A stretch of DNA of 36,840 bases, from assembly GCA_958296065.1 (NCBI GenBank), contig CATQHX010000038.1:1-36840 (forward strand), read 5' to 3'. The translations under genes and the position numbers were made by a program. The notes under the pieces were generated by a model. The model had not been told where the DNA came from, did not search any database, and saw nothing but the letters and a program-made list of their open reading frames with translations. Shown piece after piece: positions 22,234-30,388 of this stretch (position 1 is the first letter of the stretch; the number at the start of each line of letters is the position of its first letter). The stretch comes from Vicinamibacterales bacterium. Its GTDB lineage: Bacteria; Acidobacteriota; Vicinamibacteria; Vicinamibacterales; UBA8438.

Positions 22234-23372
22234 CTAGGGCAGCGCAAGTACGAAGACGCCGCTGCCGCCCCGCGGGTTGCGCTCGTCGGGAATGAGGTCG
22301 CCTGGGAGAATCGTCGCCCAGCTCGATCCGCCGATCGAGGGGCCGGCCACGAACGCGACGTACTGCCTGCCGTCGACGGCATAGGTGATCGGGAACCCGT
22401 TCGCCATCGTCGAGAGGCGGCTCTGCCAGAGCAGCTCGCCGTTCGCCACGTCGTAGGCGAAGACGCGCCGCCCCCAGTCGCCGATGAACACCAGGCCTCC
22501 GCCGGTTGTCAGCGCCGACGTGTTGTAGGGCACCCGGAGACGCCGGCGCCAGAGGGTCTCGCCGGTCCGCAGGTCCAGCGCCTGAAACTCGCCCAGTTGG
22601 TCCGGCGCCTGCGGATGAAAGTGATTCCTCCGGCCACGCACGCTGCCGCCTCCTCCGCCACCGGCGCGGCGCTCGACGGGAGCGAAGGCGGCGGTTTCGC
22701 AGCTCAGATTGAGCGGCACGTACAGCGCCTCGGTCCGGGGGTGATACGCCATCGCCCGCAGGCTCTTGAAGCCACCCGTGCTGGGACAGAAGAAGAGCTC
22801 TTCGCCGACGTCGGAGAGCATCCCGTCTCGATGCGTCACCTGACCGGTCCCCGGGTCGACATCCAGGATGTTTTGATAGCCGAGATCGATCGCGCGTCGG
22901 AACGCGCCCGTGACGCGGTCGAGCTCCCAGAGAATCCCGAGCTTGCCCATCGTGAACAGCGAGCGCTTGCCGTCGTAGTCGATCAGGATGCGCTCGAACG
23001 ACTCGTCCATGTCGTGCGAATCGCCCGGGATGTGCTGGTAGTACCACTGCATCTCACCGGTCGCGGGGTCGAGCGCAAGCGTCGAGTTGCTGTAGAGCGC
23101 GTCGCCGTCCGTGCCGCGCGCGTCGCGGTTGTGCGGCTTGGGCTGCGGCGTGCCCCAGTAGATGAGCCGGGTGACCGGGTCTTGCTCCGATCGATCTGCT
23201 CGAGCGGGCTGTACCCCCATCCATCGAGGGTGCGCCGCCAATTCAACCAGTCGGCGGGGTCGGGATCCTGCAGCATCGCATCGGTGACCGGGGCTGGATC
23301 CCGGACCTGCGCCTGGCCGAAATACCCCGTCGCCATGGATACGCACACGGTGAGCAATGCGCGAAGCGTCAC
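22234..23372 (-). pseudogene. PQQ-dependent dehydrogenase with internal deletion and frameshift
   Basis: The start is intact: GTG 23372 with AGGAGG upstream, signal peptide to about FGQAQ, then the family N-terminus TDAMLQDPDPADWLNWRR and GWGYSPLEQIDRSK. At about 23185 the sequence jumps, in another frame, to DPVTRLIYWGTPQPKPHNRD, a region that lies about 170 residues further on in the enzyme at 7362. From there to the stop at 22234 the propeller is continuous: SNSTLALDPATGEMQWYYQH, LALDLRTGETLWRR-type and NGFPITYAVDGRQYV motifs. The missing part includes the first propeller blades and PQQ contacts. Deletion plus frameshift means inactive. Confidence 0.85.
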
Positions 23373-23463
23373 ATCAACCTCCTGCGGAGCGTGAGATCAC
23401 ACGATACGCCGGTACAGCCGGACGACCCGGACGAGGCCGCTGTTCCTGCCGCGACGGATATCC

Positions 23464-26076
23464 CTACCGCGACGGGTACCCGCCGATCCAGACGGGGCTC
23501 GACCACGCCATGGCGTCGTTCACCTGCCGCACGCGGACGTAGTAGTAGTCGCCCTGCCGGGGGTCGTCGTCATCGGTCCGGGGGTTGTCCTCGTCCGTGT
23601 AGCTGAAGCTGACGTCGCGCGGGCCGTTGCGGATCAGGCGGCGCAAGGTGATCCCATCGTCGGGGTAGCCGTCGATCGGCGTTCCCCTTTCGACTCCGCC
23701 CGCACTCAGCGTGAGCCGCACGCGTCGTTCCGGGATGTCCGCCGGCGGCCGGAAGAACGGCGGCGCCGATCCCGTCTCGCGCGCTTCCTCCAGCTCCAGC
23801 GTGATCGACGCGCTCGGCCGGATGCCGGACAGCGTCATCCGTAGCGAGCTGGTGTCGCCCCGTGTATTCGTCGCGAAGCGAGCGCCGTTGCGCCCCGGCT
23901 CGTACTCCAGGTCCTGGGTGGTCGGATTGACGAAGTCCGTGCCGGATATCGCCTCGAGGACGGCCCCGTTCACGCGGAGCTGCCCGCGCCAGTGGCGCCA
24001 GCCGCGCGGGGCGTCGCCCGGGTGGAGCGGCGTCGCGTCGGACGAGAACGAGAGGAGCCACTCCTCGCGGTCGGCGGGCCGGCCGCGGCCCGTGCCGTAG
24101 GTCTCGCTCCAGATCGGCTCGTCGTTCCTGAGCAGCGTGACGGATTCGATCGGGGCCGTGCCGATGACGCGGCCCTCGACGGTCCGCTCGTCCGCGTAGT
24201 CGGCGCGCTGGCCCATCCCGGTGCCGTTGACGGTCACGTCGAGGATGATGCGGTCGCCGGTCGTGGCGTACGTCCGCCGCTGCTTCATGGCGTCGAAAAT
24301 CGCGTCGCGGGACTTCTCGGGCGCCATCACGGCCCCGAGGCCGCCGCGCTGCGCCAGCGAGTTCCGGTTCGGGGCCGAGTAGCCGGGGTGCGACAGATGA
24401 TCGTCCGACGCGGCGACCAGTCCCACCTGGTGGCCGTGCGAGAGGTACTGCCGGACGAACCACTCGAAGGTGCCGTGCATCGACATCATCTCGATCAGCG
24501 GCTCGAGCTGCGGGTCCGACTGCCGGTAGTCGCCCGGGTTGTGGGCGTGCGGGATGACGAGGACGTCCGCCGGGTCGTAGCGCGCGTGCAGGCCCTGGTA
24601 CAGCTCCGACAGCGTCGGGTACTCCAGGGCCGACACCCGGTCCTTGCCCTCGGCGTCGCGGAACAGCACGTTGTGGTGGCCGCCGAAGCGGGCGTGCCGC
24701 GTCCACTCCCAGCCCAGATACGGGATGAACCGGCCCGGCTCGTCGAACGCCTGCACGGCGCTGCGCGACAGCTCCCACTCGGCGTCGTCCAGCCAGACGT
24801 CGTGCTCGGAGTGGGTGACGAAGTCGAGCCGGGCGTCGTCGCGGGCGAAGGTCATGAAGAAGTCGATCGTGCCGATTCCTTCCGCGTAGCCGGAGTGCCC
24901 GTGCGTGTCGCCCCAGTAGATGCGCCGGGCCGGGTCCTCTTCGACGAGGATCGGGTTCGCGGCGCCGCGGATCTCTCCGGCCGCCGAGCGGAGCTCGATC
25001 CAGTGCGGTCCCGTCTCGTCCAGCGTCAGCTCCACCACCGTGATCGGCTCGGTCCCGGCGGGCGTGGTCGCTCGGACGTCGCCGTCCACCAGCACCTCGA
25101 ACGCCGGGATGGCGCCGGTCGCACGGTTGAAGAACGCATCCTGTGCGCGCACCGACAGCTCGAACGGCTCGCCCGGCGCGACGATGCTGGGCACGAAGCC
25201 GTGCACCCCGGCCACGCGCGTCCCGCTGACCACGAACGGCAGAATCGGCAGCGGCCGCCACTCGCCGGACGCGTCGAGATCGACGTACAGCGGCAGCGGC
25301 ATCCGCGCGCTCGACGTGCCGGTCATCAGCAGGCCCTGCCCGCCGCCGCTCGTGTCGCCGTAGGTGATGGTGACCGTCTCGCCGGCGTCTACCTGCCCGG
25401 AGACGACGCGAAACACCAGCGCCGGCTCGGGAGCCCGAAACCCGCCGTGCGGACCGCTCGCCATGTAGACGTCGGCCTCGAATGCCGCGTCGGTGTCCGA
25501 CGTAGCGATGGTCACGTAGCCGTCCCCGGCCGGGTCGTCGGTCTGAAACGGGCCGTAGTTGACGTTGAAGTGCCGCGCCACCCAGAATCCGCCGCCGGCC
25601 GCCACCGGGCGCGTGCCGGCGGTCCAGATCTGGCGAACGGTCTGGTGCGAACGAGCCTCGAACGGGCCGAGCGACTCGGCGGTCAGCTCCCCCAGCGCAC
25701 CGGGCTCGTCGTGCAGCGTGAACTGCCGCACCAGCCGGTCGACGATCGCCCCTTGCCGCAACGCCGCCTGGCCGGTCGGCACCAGCGTCGATTGGAGCCG
25801 CACCCGCGGGCCTTCGAGGCCCACCTCCCCGCCGCCCAGGGAATAGGCGTCGACCCAGTCGGCGAGAATCCGCGCCCGCTCGCCGATTGTCGACTCGTCG
25901 GTGGGGCTCATCGCCACGTCGGCCTTGAGCTGCTCGACCGCGGCGCGCAACTCCGGCGTCAGGTAGTCGTCCGGCGTGCCGTCGTCTCCGGTGCCTGCGC
26001 AGCCGGCGGCGGCGATGAGAAACACGAGTGTCAGACCGCACGAAGCACGTCTTGTACAGCGTCCGAGGTATGTCAT
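23464..26076 (-). CDS. DUF3604 domain lipoprotein (PHP-like metallohydrolase fold)
   Basis: 870 residues from ATG 26076 (upstream in-frame ATGs at 26103 and 26091 are less likely). The signal ends in IAAAGC, a lipobox with the cysteine at about residue 26. A beta-rich N-terminal half is followed by the DUF3604 domain: RRIYWGDTHGHSGYAEG with an HxH pair, LDFVTHSEHD, PYLGWEWTRHARFGGHHNV, VIPHAHNPGDYR and LVAASDDHLSHPG. This histidine/aspartate set matches the metal-binding pattern of PHP phosphoesterase domains. The C-terminus ends in the usual AWSSPVWIGGYP. DUF3604 proteins are exported and of unknown substrate; large families occur in marine and acidobacterial genomes. Complete, no damage seen. 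Confidence 0.88.
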   Translation of the reverse strand: MTYLGRCTRRASCGLTLVFLIAAAGCAGTGDDGTPDDYLTPELRAAVEQLKADVAMSPTDESTIGERARILADWVDAYSLGGGEVGLEGPRVRLQSTLVPTGQAALRQGAIVDRLVRQFTLHDEPGALGELTAESLGPFEARSHQTVRQIWTAGTRPVAAGGGFWVARHFNVNYGPFQTDDPAGDGYVTIATSDTDAAFEADVYMASGPHGGFRAPEPALVFRVVSGQVDAGETVTITYGDTSGGGQGLLMTGTSSARMPLPLYVDLDASGEWRPLPILPFVVSGTRVAGVHGFVPSIVAPGEPFELSVRAQDAFFNRATGAIPAFEVLVDGDVRATTPAGTEPITVVELTLDETGPHWIELRSAAGEIRGAANPILVEEDPARRIYWGDTHGHSGYAEGIGTIDFFMTFARDDARLDFVTHSEHDVWLDDAEWELSRSAVQAFDEPGRFIPYLGWEWTRHARFGGHHNVLFRDAEGKDRVSALEYPTLSELYQGLHARYDPADVLVIPHAHNPGDYRQSDPQLEPLIEMMSMHGTFEWFVRQYLSHGHQVGLVAASDDHLSHPGYSAPNRNSLAQRGGLGAVMAPEKSRDAIFDAMKQRRTYATTGDRIILDVTVNGTGMGQRADYADERTVEGRVIGTAPIESVTLLRNDEPIWSETYGTGRGRPADREEWLLSFSSDATPLHPGDAPRGWRHWRGQLRVNGAVLEAISGTDFVNPTTQDLEYEPGRNGARFATNTRGDTSSLRMTLSGIRPSASITLELEEARETGSAPPFFRPPADIPERRVRLTLSAGGVERGTPIDGYPDDGITLRRLIRNGPRDVSFSYTDEDNPRTDDDDPRQGDYYYVRVRQVNDAMAWSSPVWIGGYPSR

Positions 26077-26218
26077 GTGATGGCTCGGCATTCCCGGCCG
26101 CAATCGTCGGTCTCTCGGAGCGGACCCCCTTCGAGAGTTACCGCTACCGTGTCCAGATTGTGGACATGCAAGGGCAGTTCCTGTCCATCGGACGTCGCGT
26201 GAGCTGCGCGTGCTCGCG

Positions 26219-27298
26219 CTATGCCGGCGGCACGAACGCGAGGAAGCGCCGAGGGTTGTCGACCAGGATCTTGCGGATGGTCTCCTCCGGCACCCCGGCG
26301 TAGCGCAGCTTGGGCACGAACTGCATCAGCACCGACGCCCATCCGTGGCCGTAGTAGCGCTTGAACTGCCGGACGTTGCCCTGGTCGGACGAGAGCAGGA
26401 TGTGATCCTCCAGGCCGGCGTCCAGCAGATCCTGCACCATCCGCACCTTGTCGGCCGATGGAATGTCGGAGCGGCCCATCTCGTGCCCCAGCGTGTCGAG
26501 GCCGATGAAGGCGCCGCGCCGCGCCACGGCGGTGTGGGTGGCCAGCGGATCGTGCTCCGGCTTGATCGTCGCCATGTGGCCGATCACGACGTGCGAGAGG
26601 TCGACGCCCACCCCTTCGATGACGTCCATCTGCTCCATCGCGCAACTCGGGCAGCTCTCGTGCGGCGTGTGCGTGAAGATCGGCAGCCCGGTCCGCAGGT
26701 GGGCGCGGCCGACCGCCCGGTGCACCCTGCGCTCGTCCGGCCGCATCTCGAGCGACGAGGCGATCTCGCCGAACGCGCCCCAGCGCTGCGCCGTCGCGTC
26801 GGCCACCAGCTCCTCGACCAGCTCGTCCTCGGACATCTCGGCCACGCGCACCGGATAGATGGCGAAGCCGATGTCCTCGAAGTAGCCGCCGGCCATCACG
26901 ATGCGCACCTCGCTGCGGGCGGCGATGGCGTTCAGGTGTTCCACCTGCTCCGGGGTCCGGCGGCCGGTGGCCGCGTCGACGATGCAGCCCAACCCGTCGA
27001 AGGCGCAGGCGGCCAGCTCTTCGACGGCAAGGTCGACGTCCGCCCGGCCGACGTGCTCGTGGAACAGCGTCGCGCCCGTGGCGAGCTCCACCGGATCGAC
27101 GTCGCCTTGCAGCGTGCGGATGATCGCCCCCGCGGGGAAGGTCGGCGACTCTGCGCTCGTGAACGTCTGCTGCGCGCGCAGCGGCGAGAGCGTGGCGCCG
27201 AAAGCCGCGGCCCCGACGCCCGCTGCGGCGGCCGTGCCGAGAAGGTTGAGGGCTTCGCGGCGTGAGTGCCCCCGGCGGCGCATGGTCGGATCGGTCAT
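26219..27298 (-). CDS. Tat-exported phosphotriesterase-family amidohydrolase
   Basis: 359 residues from ATG 27298, with GGGAGAG eight bases upstream. The N-terminus has a twin-arginine signal (MRRRGHSRREALNLLG, then a long alanine-rich core, cut near LRAQ), so the protein is exported folded, as expected of a preassembled metal enzyme. Metal ligands can be read: HEH at 80-82, His210 (FTHT), His241 (VIGHM) and Asp305 (SSDQGN). Where phosphotriesterase has its carbamylated lysine, this protein has Glu178 (AFGEIASS), as in the php-type homologues. It probably hydrolyses an ester or lactone rather than a phosphotriester; the substrate is unknown. It is transcribed in the same direction as the DUF3604 gene, 142 bases away. 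Confidence 0.87.
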   Translation of the reverse strand: MTDPTMRRRGHSRREALNLLGTAAAAGVGAAAFGATLSPLRAQQTFTSAESPTFPAGAIIRTLQGDVDPVELATGATLFHEHVGRADVDLAVEELAACAFDGLGCIVDAATGRRTPEQVEHLNAIAARSEVRIVMAGGYFEDIGFAIYPVRVAEMSEDELVEELVADATAQRWGAFGEIASSLEMRPDERRVHRAVGRAHLRTGLPIFTHTPHESCPSCAMEQMDVIEGVGVDLSHVVIGHMATIKPEHDPLATHTAVARRGAFIGLDTLGHEMGRSDIPSADKVRMVQDLLDAGLEDHILLSSDQGNVRQFKRYYGHGWASVLMQFVPKLRYAGVPEETIRKILVDNPRRFLAFVPPA

Positions 27299-27321
27299 CG
27301 TGTCTCTCCCTTGGCGTCCAA

Positions 27322-27427
27322 CGCCCCGAAAACGCTTCGCTGGCTCAGCGTTTCGGCCCATCCCCCCGCTCCAGGAGCTTGCGCCTCAGCACTCCTCTTC
27401 GCTGCGTTCTGCGGAGCAAGCTCCTGG
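27322..27427 (+). repeat. palindromic intergenic repeat, best-preserved copy
   Basis: Hairpin A pairs CCGAAAACGC (27326-27335) with GCGTTTCGG (27348-27356). Hairpin B pairs CCAGGAGCTTGC (27371-27382) perfectly with GCAAGCTCCTGG (27416-27427), 12 base pairs. The order, spacing and flanking GCCCATCC match the copy at 19098. It lies in the 5' region of the phosphotriesterase-like gene, 24 bases before its start codon, so it would be part of its leader or promoter. Confidence 0.75.
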
Positions 27428-27892
27428 CCCCGGTGCGGAGCGCGTGAAGGATCGTACCCCACAGTCGCCGTCGGCGGGGGCGCCGCTCGTCCCGCCAGGA
27501 CGATGGAATCGTCTCATTGCGCGGCGTGGCGCGCAGCACCGGAGCCCCGGCGGCGACTCTCGGGGCAAGTTTCTGCGACTGCCGCTAAACGGCTGGGTAC
27601 TACCGCTATAGGAACTTCTTTTCGCGCAGACTCCAAGCTAACTTGCGCCCAAGGGCAAACAAGATTGGCACCACGGACCACACGCGGTGTTCGGATAATC
27701 GCGACCAAGCTGGCTGGTGAAGGAGGTCGGCTGGCGGCCGCCCTGGATCCGAGCGGTTCGATGGTATTCTGGCGCCGTACTCCCGCTTTGATTCCGATCA
27801 TCGCCCGCTGCCGGAACTCATGGTTCGATACGGATGGTGGGAACATCGGAACCGCTTGTCTGCGCCGTAGAGCGTAAGGCATCCTAGCTGCC
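27428..27892. other. intergenic region of 465 bases without a supported gene
   Basis: It lies between two divergent genes and should contain their promoters. The stretch 27590-27790 looks less GC-rich than its surroundings. Open frames exist on both strands but have shadow-like composition and no recognisable family. CATCCTAGCTGCC precedes the ATG at 27893 with no ribosome site. I see no RNA gene. Confidence 0.45.
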
Positions 27893-30256
27893 ATGGTAGA
27901 CCTTGCAACCCCTCCCAAAGCGGTCCTGTCCGATGGCCCCGCGTCCGATCTCCGCTGCCTGCGCGCGCTTGAACGCAAGGTCCTGTGGCTGGCCGTCTGG
28001 ATGATCCACCACGCCAACCACCTCCGGCCCTCGCGCGACGGGCTGAAGGTCGGCGGCCACCAGGCATCGTGCGCGTCGGTGGCGACGCTGATGACGGCGC
28101 TCTACTTCGACGCCCTTCGAGCGGAGGACCGGGTGGCGGTAAAGCCGCACGCGAGCCCCGTGTTCCACGCCATTCAGTACCTCCTCGGCAGACAGACGCA
28201 GGACCAGCTCGCCCGCTTTCGGGGCTTCGGCGGCGCACAGTCGTACCCTTCGCGCACGAAGGACGCGGACGACGTCGACTTCTCCACCGGATCGGTCGGC
28301 CTCGGCGTGGCGATGACCAGCTTCGCGGCGCTCGTCCAGGACTACGTGCGGCTGAAGGAGTTCGGAGCGGAACGGCCCCAGGGCCGCATGATCGCCATCG
28401 CGGGCGACGCGGAGTTCGACGAGGGCAACATCTTCGAGGCGCTGGTGGAATCCTGGAAGCACGAGGTCCGCAACGTCTGGTGGATCGTCGACTACAACCG
28501 GCAGAGCCTCGACGCGGTAATGGTCGAGCGCTTCTCCGATCGGCTCGAGACCGTCTTCCGCAACCTGGACTGGCGCGTCGAGGTTCTCAAGTACGGACGC
28601 CTGCTCTCCGCGGCGTTCGAGCGGCCGGGCGGCGACGCTCTGCGGCATTGGATCGACTCGGCGGAAAACTCGCGCTACTCGGCGCTGGCCTACAAGGGAG
28701 GCGCCGCCTGGCGTGAGGAGCTGCTGCGCGAGCTGGGCGACACGCACGGTATTCGCACGCTGCTGGACGAGCACGACGACGACGCGCTCGGGCGGCTGAT
28801 GACGAACCTCGGCGGGCACGACCTAGCGACCATGCGCGACGCCTTTCGCGCCGTGCAGGACGACCGGCCCACCGCCTTCATCGCCTACACCATCAAGGGC
28901 TACGGCCTGCCGTTTGCGGGCCACAAGGACAACCACGCCGGACTGGTCACGCCCGACCAGATGGCGACGTTCAAGCAGCGCATGAACATCGCCGACGGCC
29001 AGGAGTGGGACCGCTTCGCCGGCCTGGACGTGCCCGCCGACGAGTTGGAGGGGTTCCTCGACGCCGTGCCCTTCGGGCACGCGACCGCCAGACGGCACAC
29101 CGCGGCGCGCATCGCGGTGCCGGAACGGCTCGACCCCCCGCCCGGCGATCGGCTCTCGACCCAGGACGCGTTCGGACGCTTCCTGTCCGATCTCGCGCGG
29201 CGCCATCCGGATCTGGCCGACCGCGTGGTGACGTCGTCGCCGGACGTCACCGTCTCGACCAGCCTCGGCTCCTGGCTCAACCGGCGGCACATCTTCGGGC
29301 GGCGCGCCCGCGGCGACCTTTTCAAGGACGAGCGGATCCTCTCGGCGCTCAACTGGGAGATTTCCGCCAAGGGCCAGCACATCGAGCTGGGGATCGCCGA
29401 GAACAACCTGTTCATCCTGCTGGCGGCGCTCGGGCTGAGCGGGCCGCTCTTCGGCGAGCGGCTGCTGCCGATCGGCACCGTCTACGACCCGTTCATCAGC
29501 CGCGGGCTCGACGCCCTGAACTACGCCTGCTACCAGGACGCGCGCTTCATCGTGGTCGGCACACCGTCGGGCGTGTCGCTGGCGGCCGAAGGTGGCGCCC
29601 ACCAGTCGATCTACGAACCGCTGCTCGGCATGGCGCAGCCGGGCCTGACGTCGTTCGAGCCGACCTACGCGGACGAGCTGTGCGAGATCCTGCGCTGGAG
29701 CTTCGAGCACCTGCAGGCCGACGACGGCGGAGCGGTCTACCTGCGGCTGTCGACCCGTCCGGTAGACCAGCCGCAGCGGCGCCTGGACAGCGGCTTGGCG
29801 CGGCAGATCACCGACGGCGGCTACTGGCTGACTCCGACGGGACCCCGCGCGGAGATCGCGCTCGTCGCCAGCGGCGCGGTGCTGCCCGAGGCGATCGAGG
29901 CGCACCGGCAGATCCTGGAGGACATCCCCGATGCCGGCCTGCTGGTGGTCACCTCGGTCGACCGGCTCTACCGCGGGTGGACCGCAAGCCACCGCGGCGG
30001 CATCGGAACGGCCCGATCTGTCTCGCACGTCGAGCGGCTGCTCGATCCCCTGCCCGAGGGAGCAGGCCTGATCACGGTGATCGACGCCCATCCCGCCACG
30101 CTGTCGTGGCTGGCCTCGGTGCGGCGGCAGCGGGTAATCCCGCTCGGCGTGGATCGCTTCGGGCAATCGGGCGATCTACCGGACCTGTACCGCGAGTACC
30201 GCCTGGACGTGGACGCCATAATCGACGCGTCGGCACGCGTCGCAGTCTCTCGGTAG
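27893..30256 (+). CDS. pyruvate dehydrogenase E1, homodimeric (AceE-like)/transketolase family
   Basis: 787 residues from ATG 27893. The order is that of AceE: an N-terminal half with VGGHQASCASVATLMTALYF, then the thiamin-diphosphate motif GDAEFDEGN at 171-179 (GDGE-type, closing with N179) and the loop DYNRQSLDAVM, TIKGYGLPFAGHKDNHAG, then the pyrimidine-binding half with ELGIAENN, where Glu503 is the expected catalytic glutamate, and QSIYEPLLGMAQPG. The last 180 residues form the C-terminal domain (VTSVDRLYRGW, IDAHPATLSWLASV). It should decarboxylate a 2-oxoacid or transfer a C2 unit. At 787 residues it is shorter than AceE (about 885), and no E2 or E3 gene is in the window. Confidence 0.85.
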   Translation: MVDLATPPKAVLSDGPASDLRCLRALERKVLWLAVWMIHHANHLRPSRDGLKVGGHQASCASVATLMTALYFDALRAEDRVAVKPHASPVFHAIQYLLGRQTQDQLARFRGFGGAQSYPSRTKDADDVDFSTGSVGLGVAMTSFAALVQDYVRLKEFGAERPQGRMIAIAGDAEFDEGNIFEALVESWKHEVRNVWWIVDYNRQSLDAVMVERFSDRLETVFRNLDWRVEVLKYGRLLSAAFERPGGDALRHWIDSAENSRYSALAYKGGAAWREELLRELGDTHGIRTLLDEHDDDALGRLMTNLGGHDLATMRDAFRAVQDDRPTAFIAYTIKGYGLPFAGHKDNHAGLVTPDQMATFKQRMNIADGQEWDRFAGLDVPADELEGFLDAVPFGHATARRHTAARIAVPERLDPPPGDRLSTQDAFGRFLSDLARRHPDLADRVVTSSPDVTVSTSLGSWLNRRHIFGRRARGDLFKDERILSALNWEISAKGQHIELGIAENNLFILLAALGLSGPLFGERLLPIGTVYDPFISRGLDALNYACYQDARFIVVGTPSGVSLAAEGGAHQSIYEPLLGMAQPGLTSFEPTYADELCEILRWSFEHLQADDGGAVYLRLSTRPVDQPQRRLDSGLARQITDGGYWLTPTGPRAEIALVASGAVLPEAIEAHRQILEDIPDAGLLVVTSVDRLYRGWTASHRGGIGTARSVSHVERLLDPLPEGAGLITVIDAHPATLSWLASVRRQRVIPLGVDRFGQSGDLPDLYREYRLDVDAIIDASARVAVSR

Positions 30257-30260
30257 GTCT

Positions 30261-30322
30261 GTGCTACGCTACCAGCCTATCCTGCGTCAAGATCTTCGCG
30301 AGATAGGCTCCCCCTGTAGCAC
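30261..30322 (+). terminator. long nested hairpin after the E1 gene
   Basis: Two stacked stems share one axis: GTGCTAC (30261-30267) with GTAGCAC (30316-30322), and AGCCTATC (30274-30281) with GATAGGCT (30302-30309), both perfect, around a 20-base loop that holds a further GCG/CGC pair and the palindrome AAGATCTT. It begins five bases after the E1 stop. It could end transcription, but no T-run follows. Processing site or regulator of the gene at 30389 are alternatives. Confidence 0.5.
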
Positions 30323-30388
30323 CTGCCGGCACGGGAATCTCCCTCTACCGGTGTACGACCCCCCCGCTTTCACGTTCGATCGGTACGC

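Noticed and set aside
23992..26202. 736-codon plus-strand frame opposite the DUF3604 gene
   Set aside because: No recognisable domain, shadow-like composition, and the minus-strand gene carries clear metal-binding motifs.
27514..28017. Minus-strand frame of 167 codons in the gap before the E1 gene
   Set aside because: It overlaps the start of the E1 gene and shows no known motif. The lower GC of part of it was noted, but there is no support for a gene.
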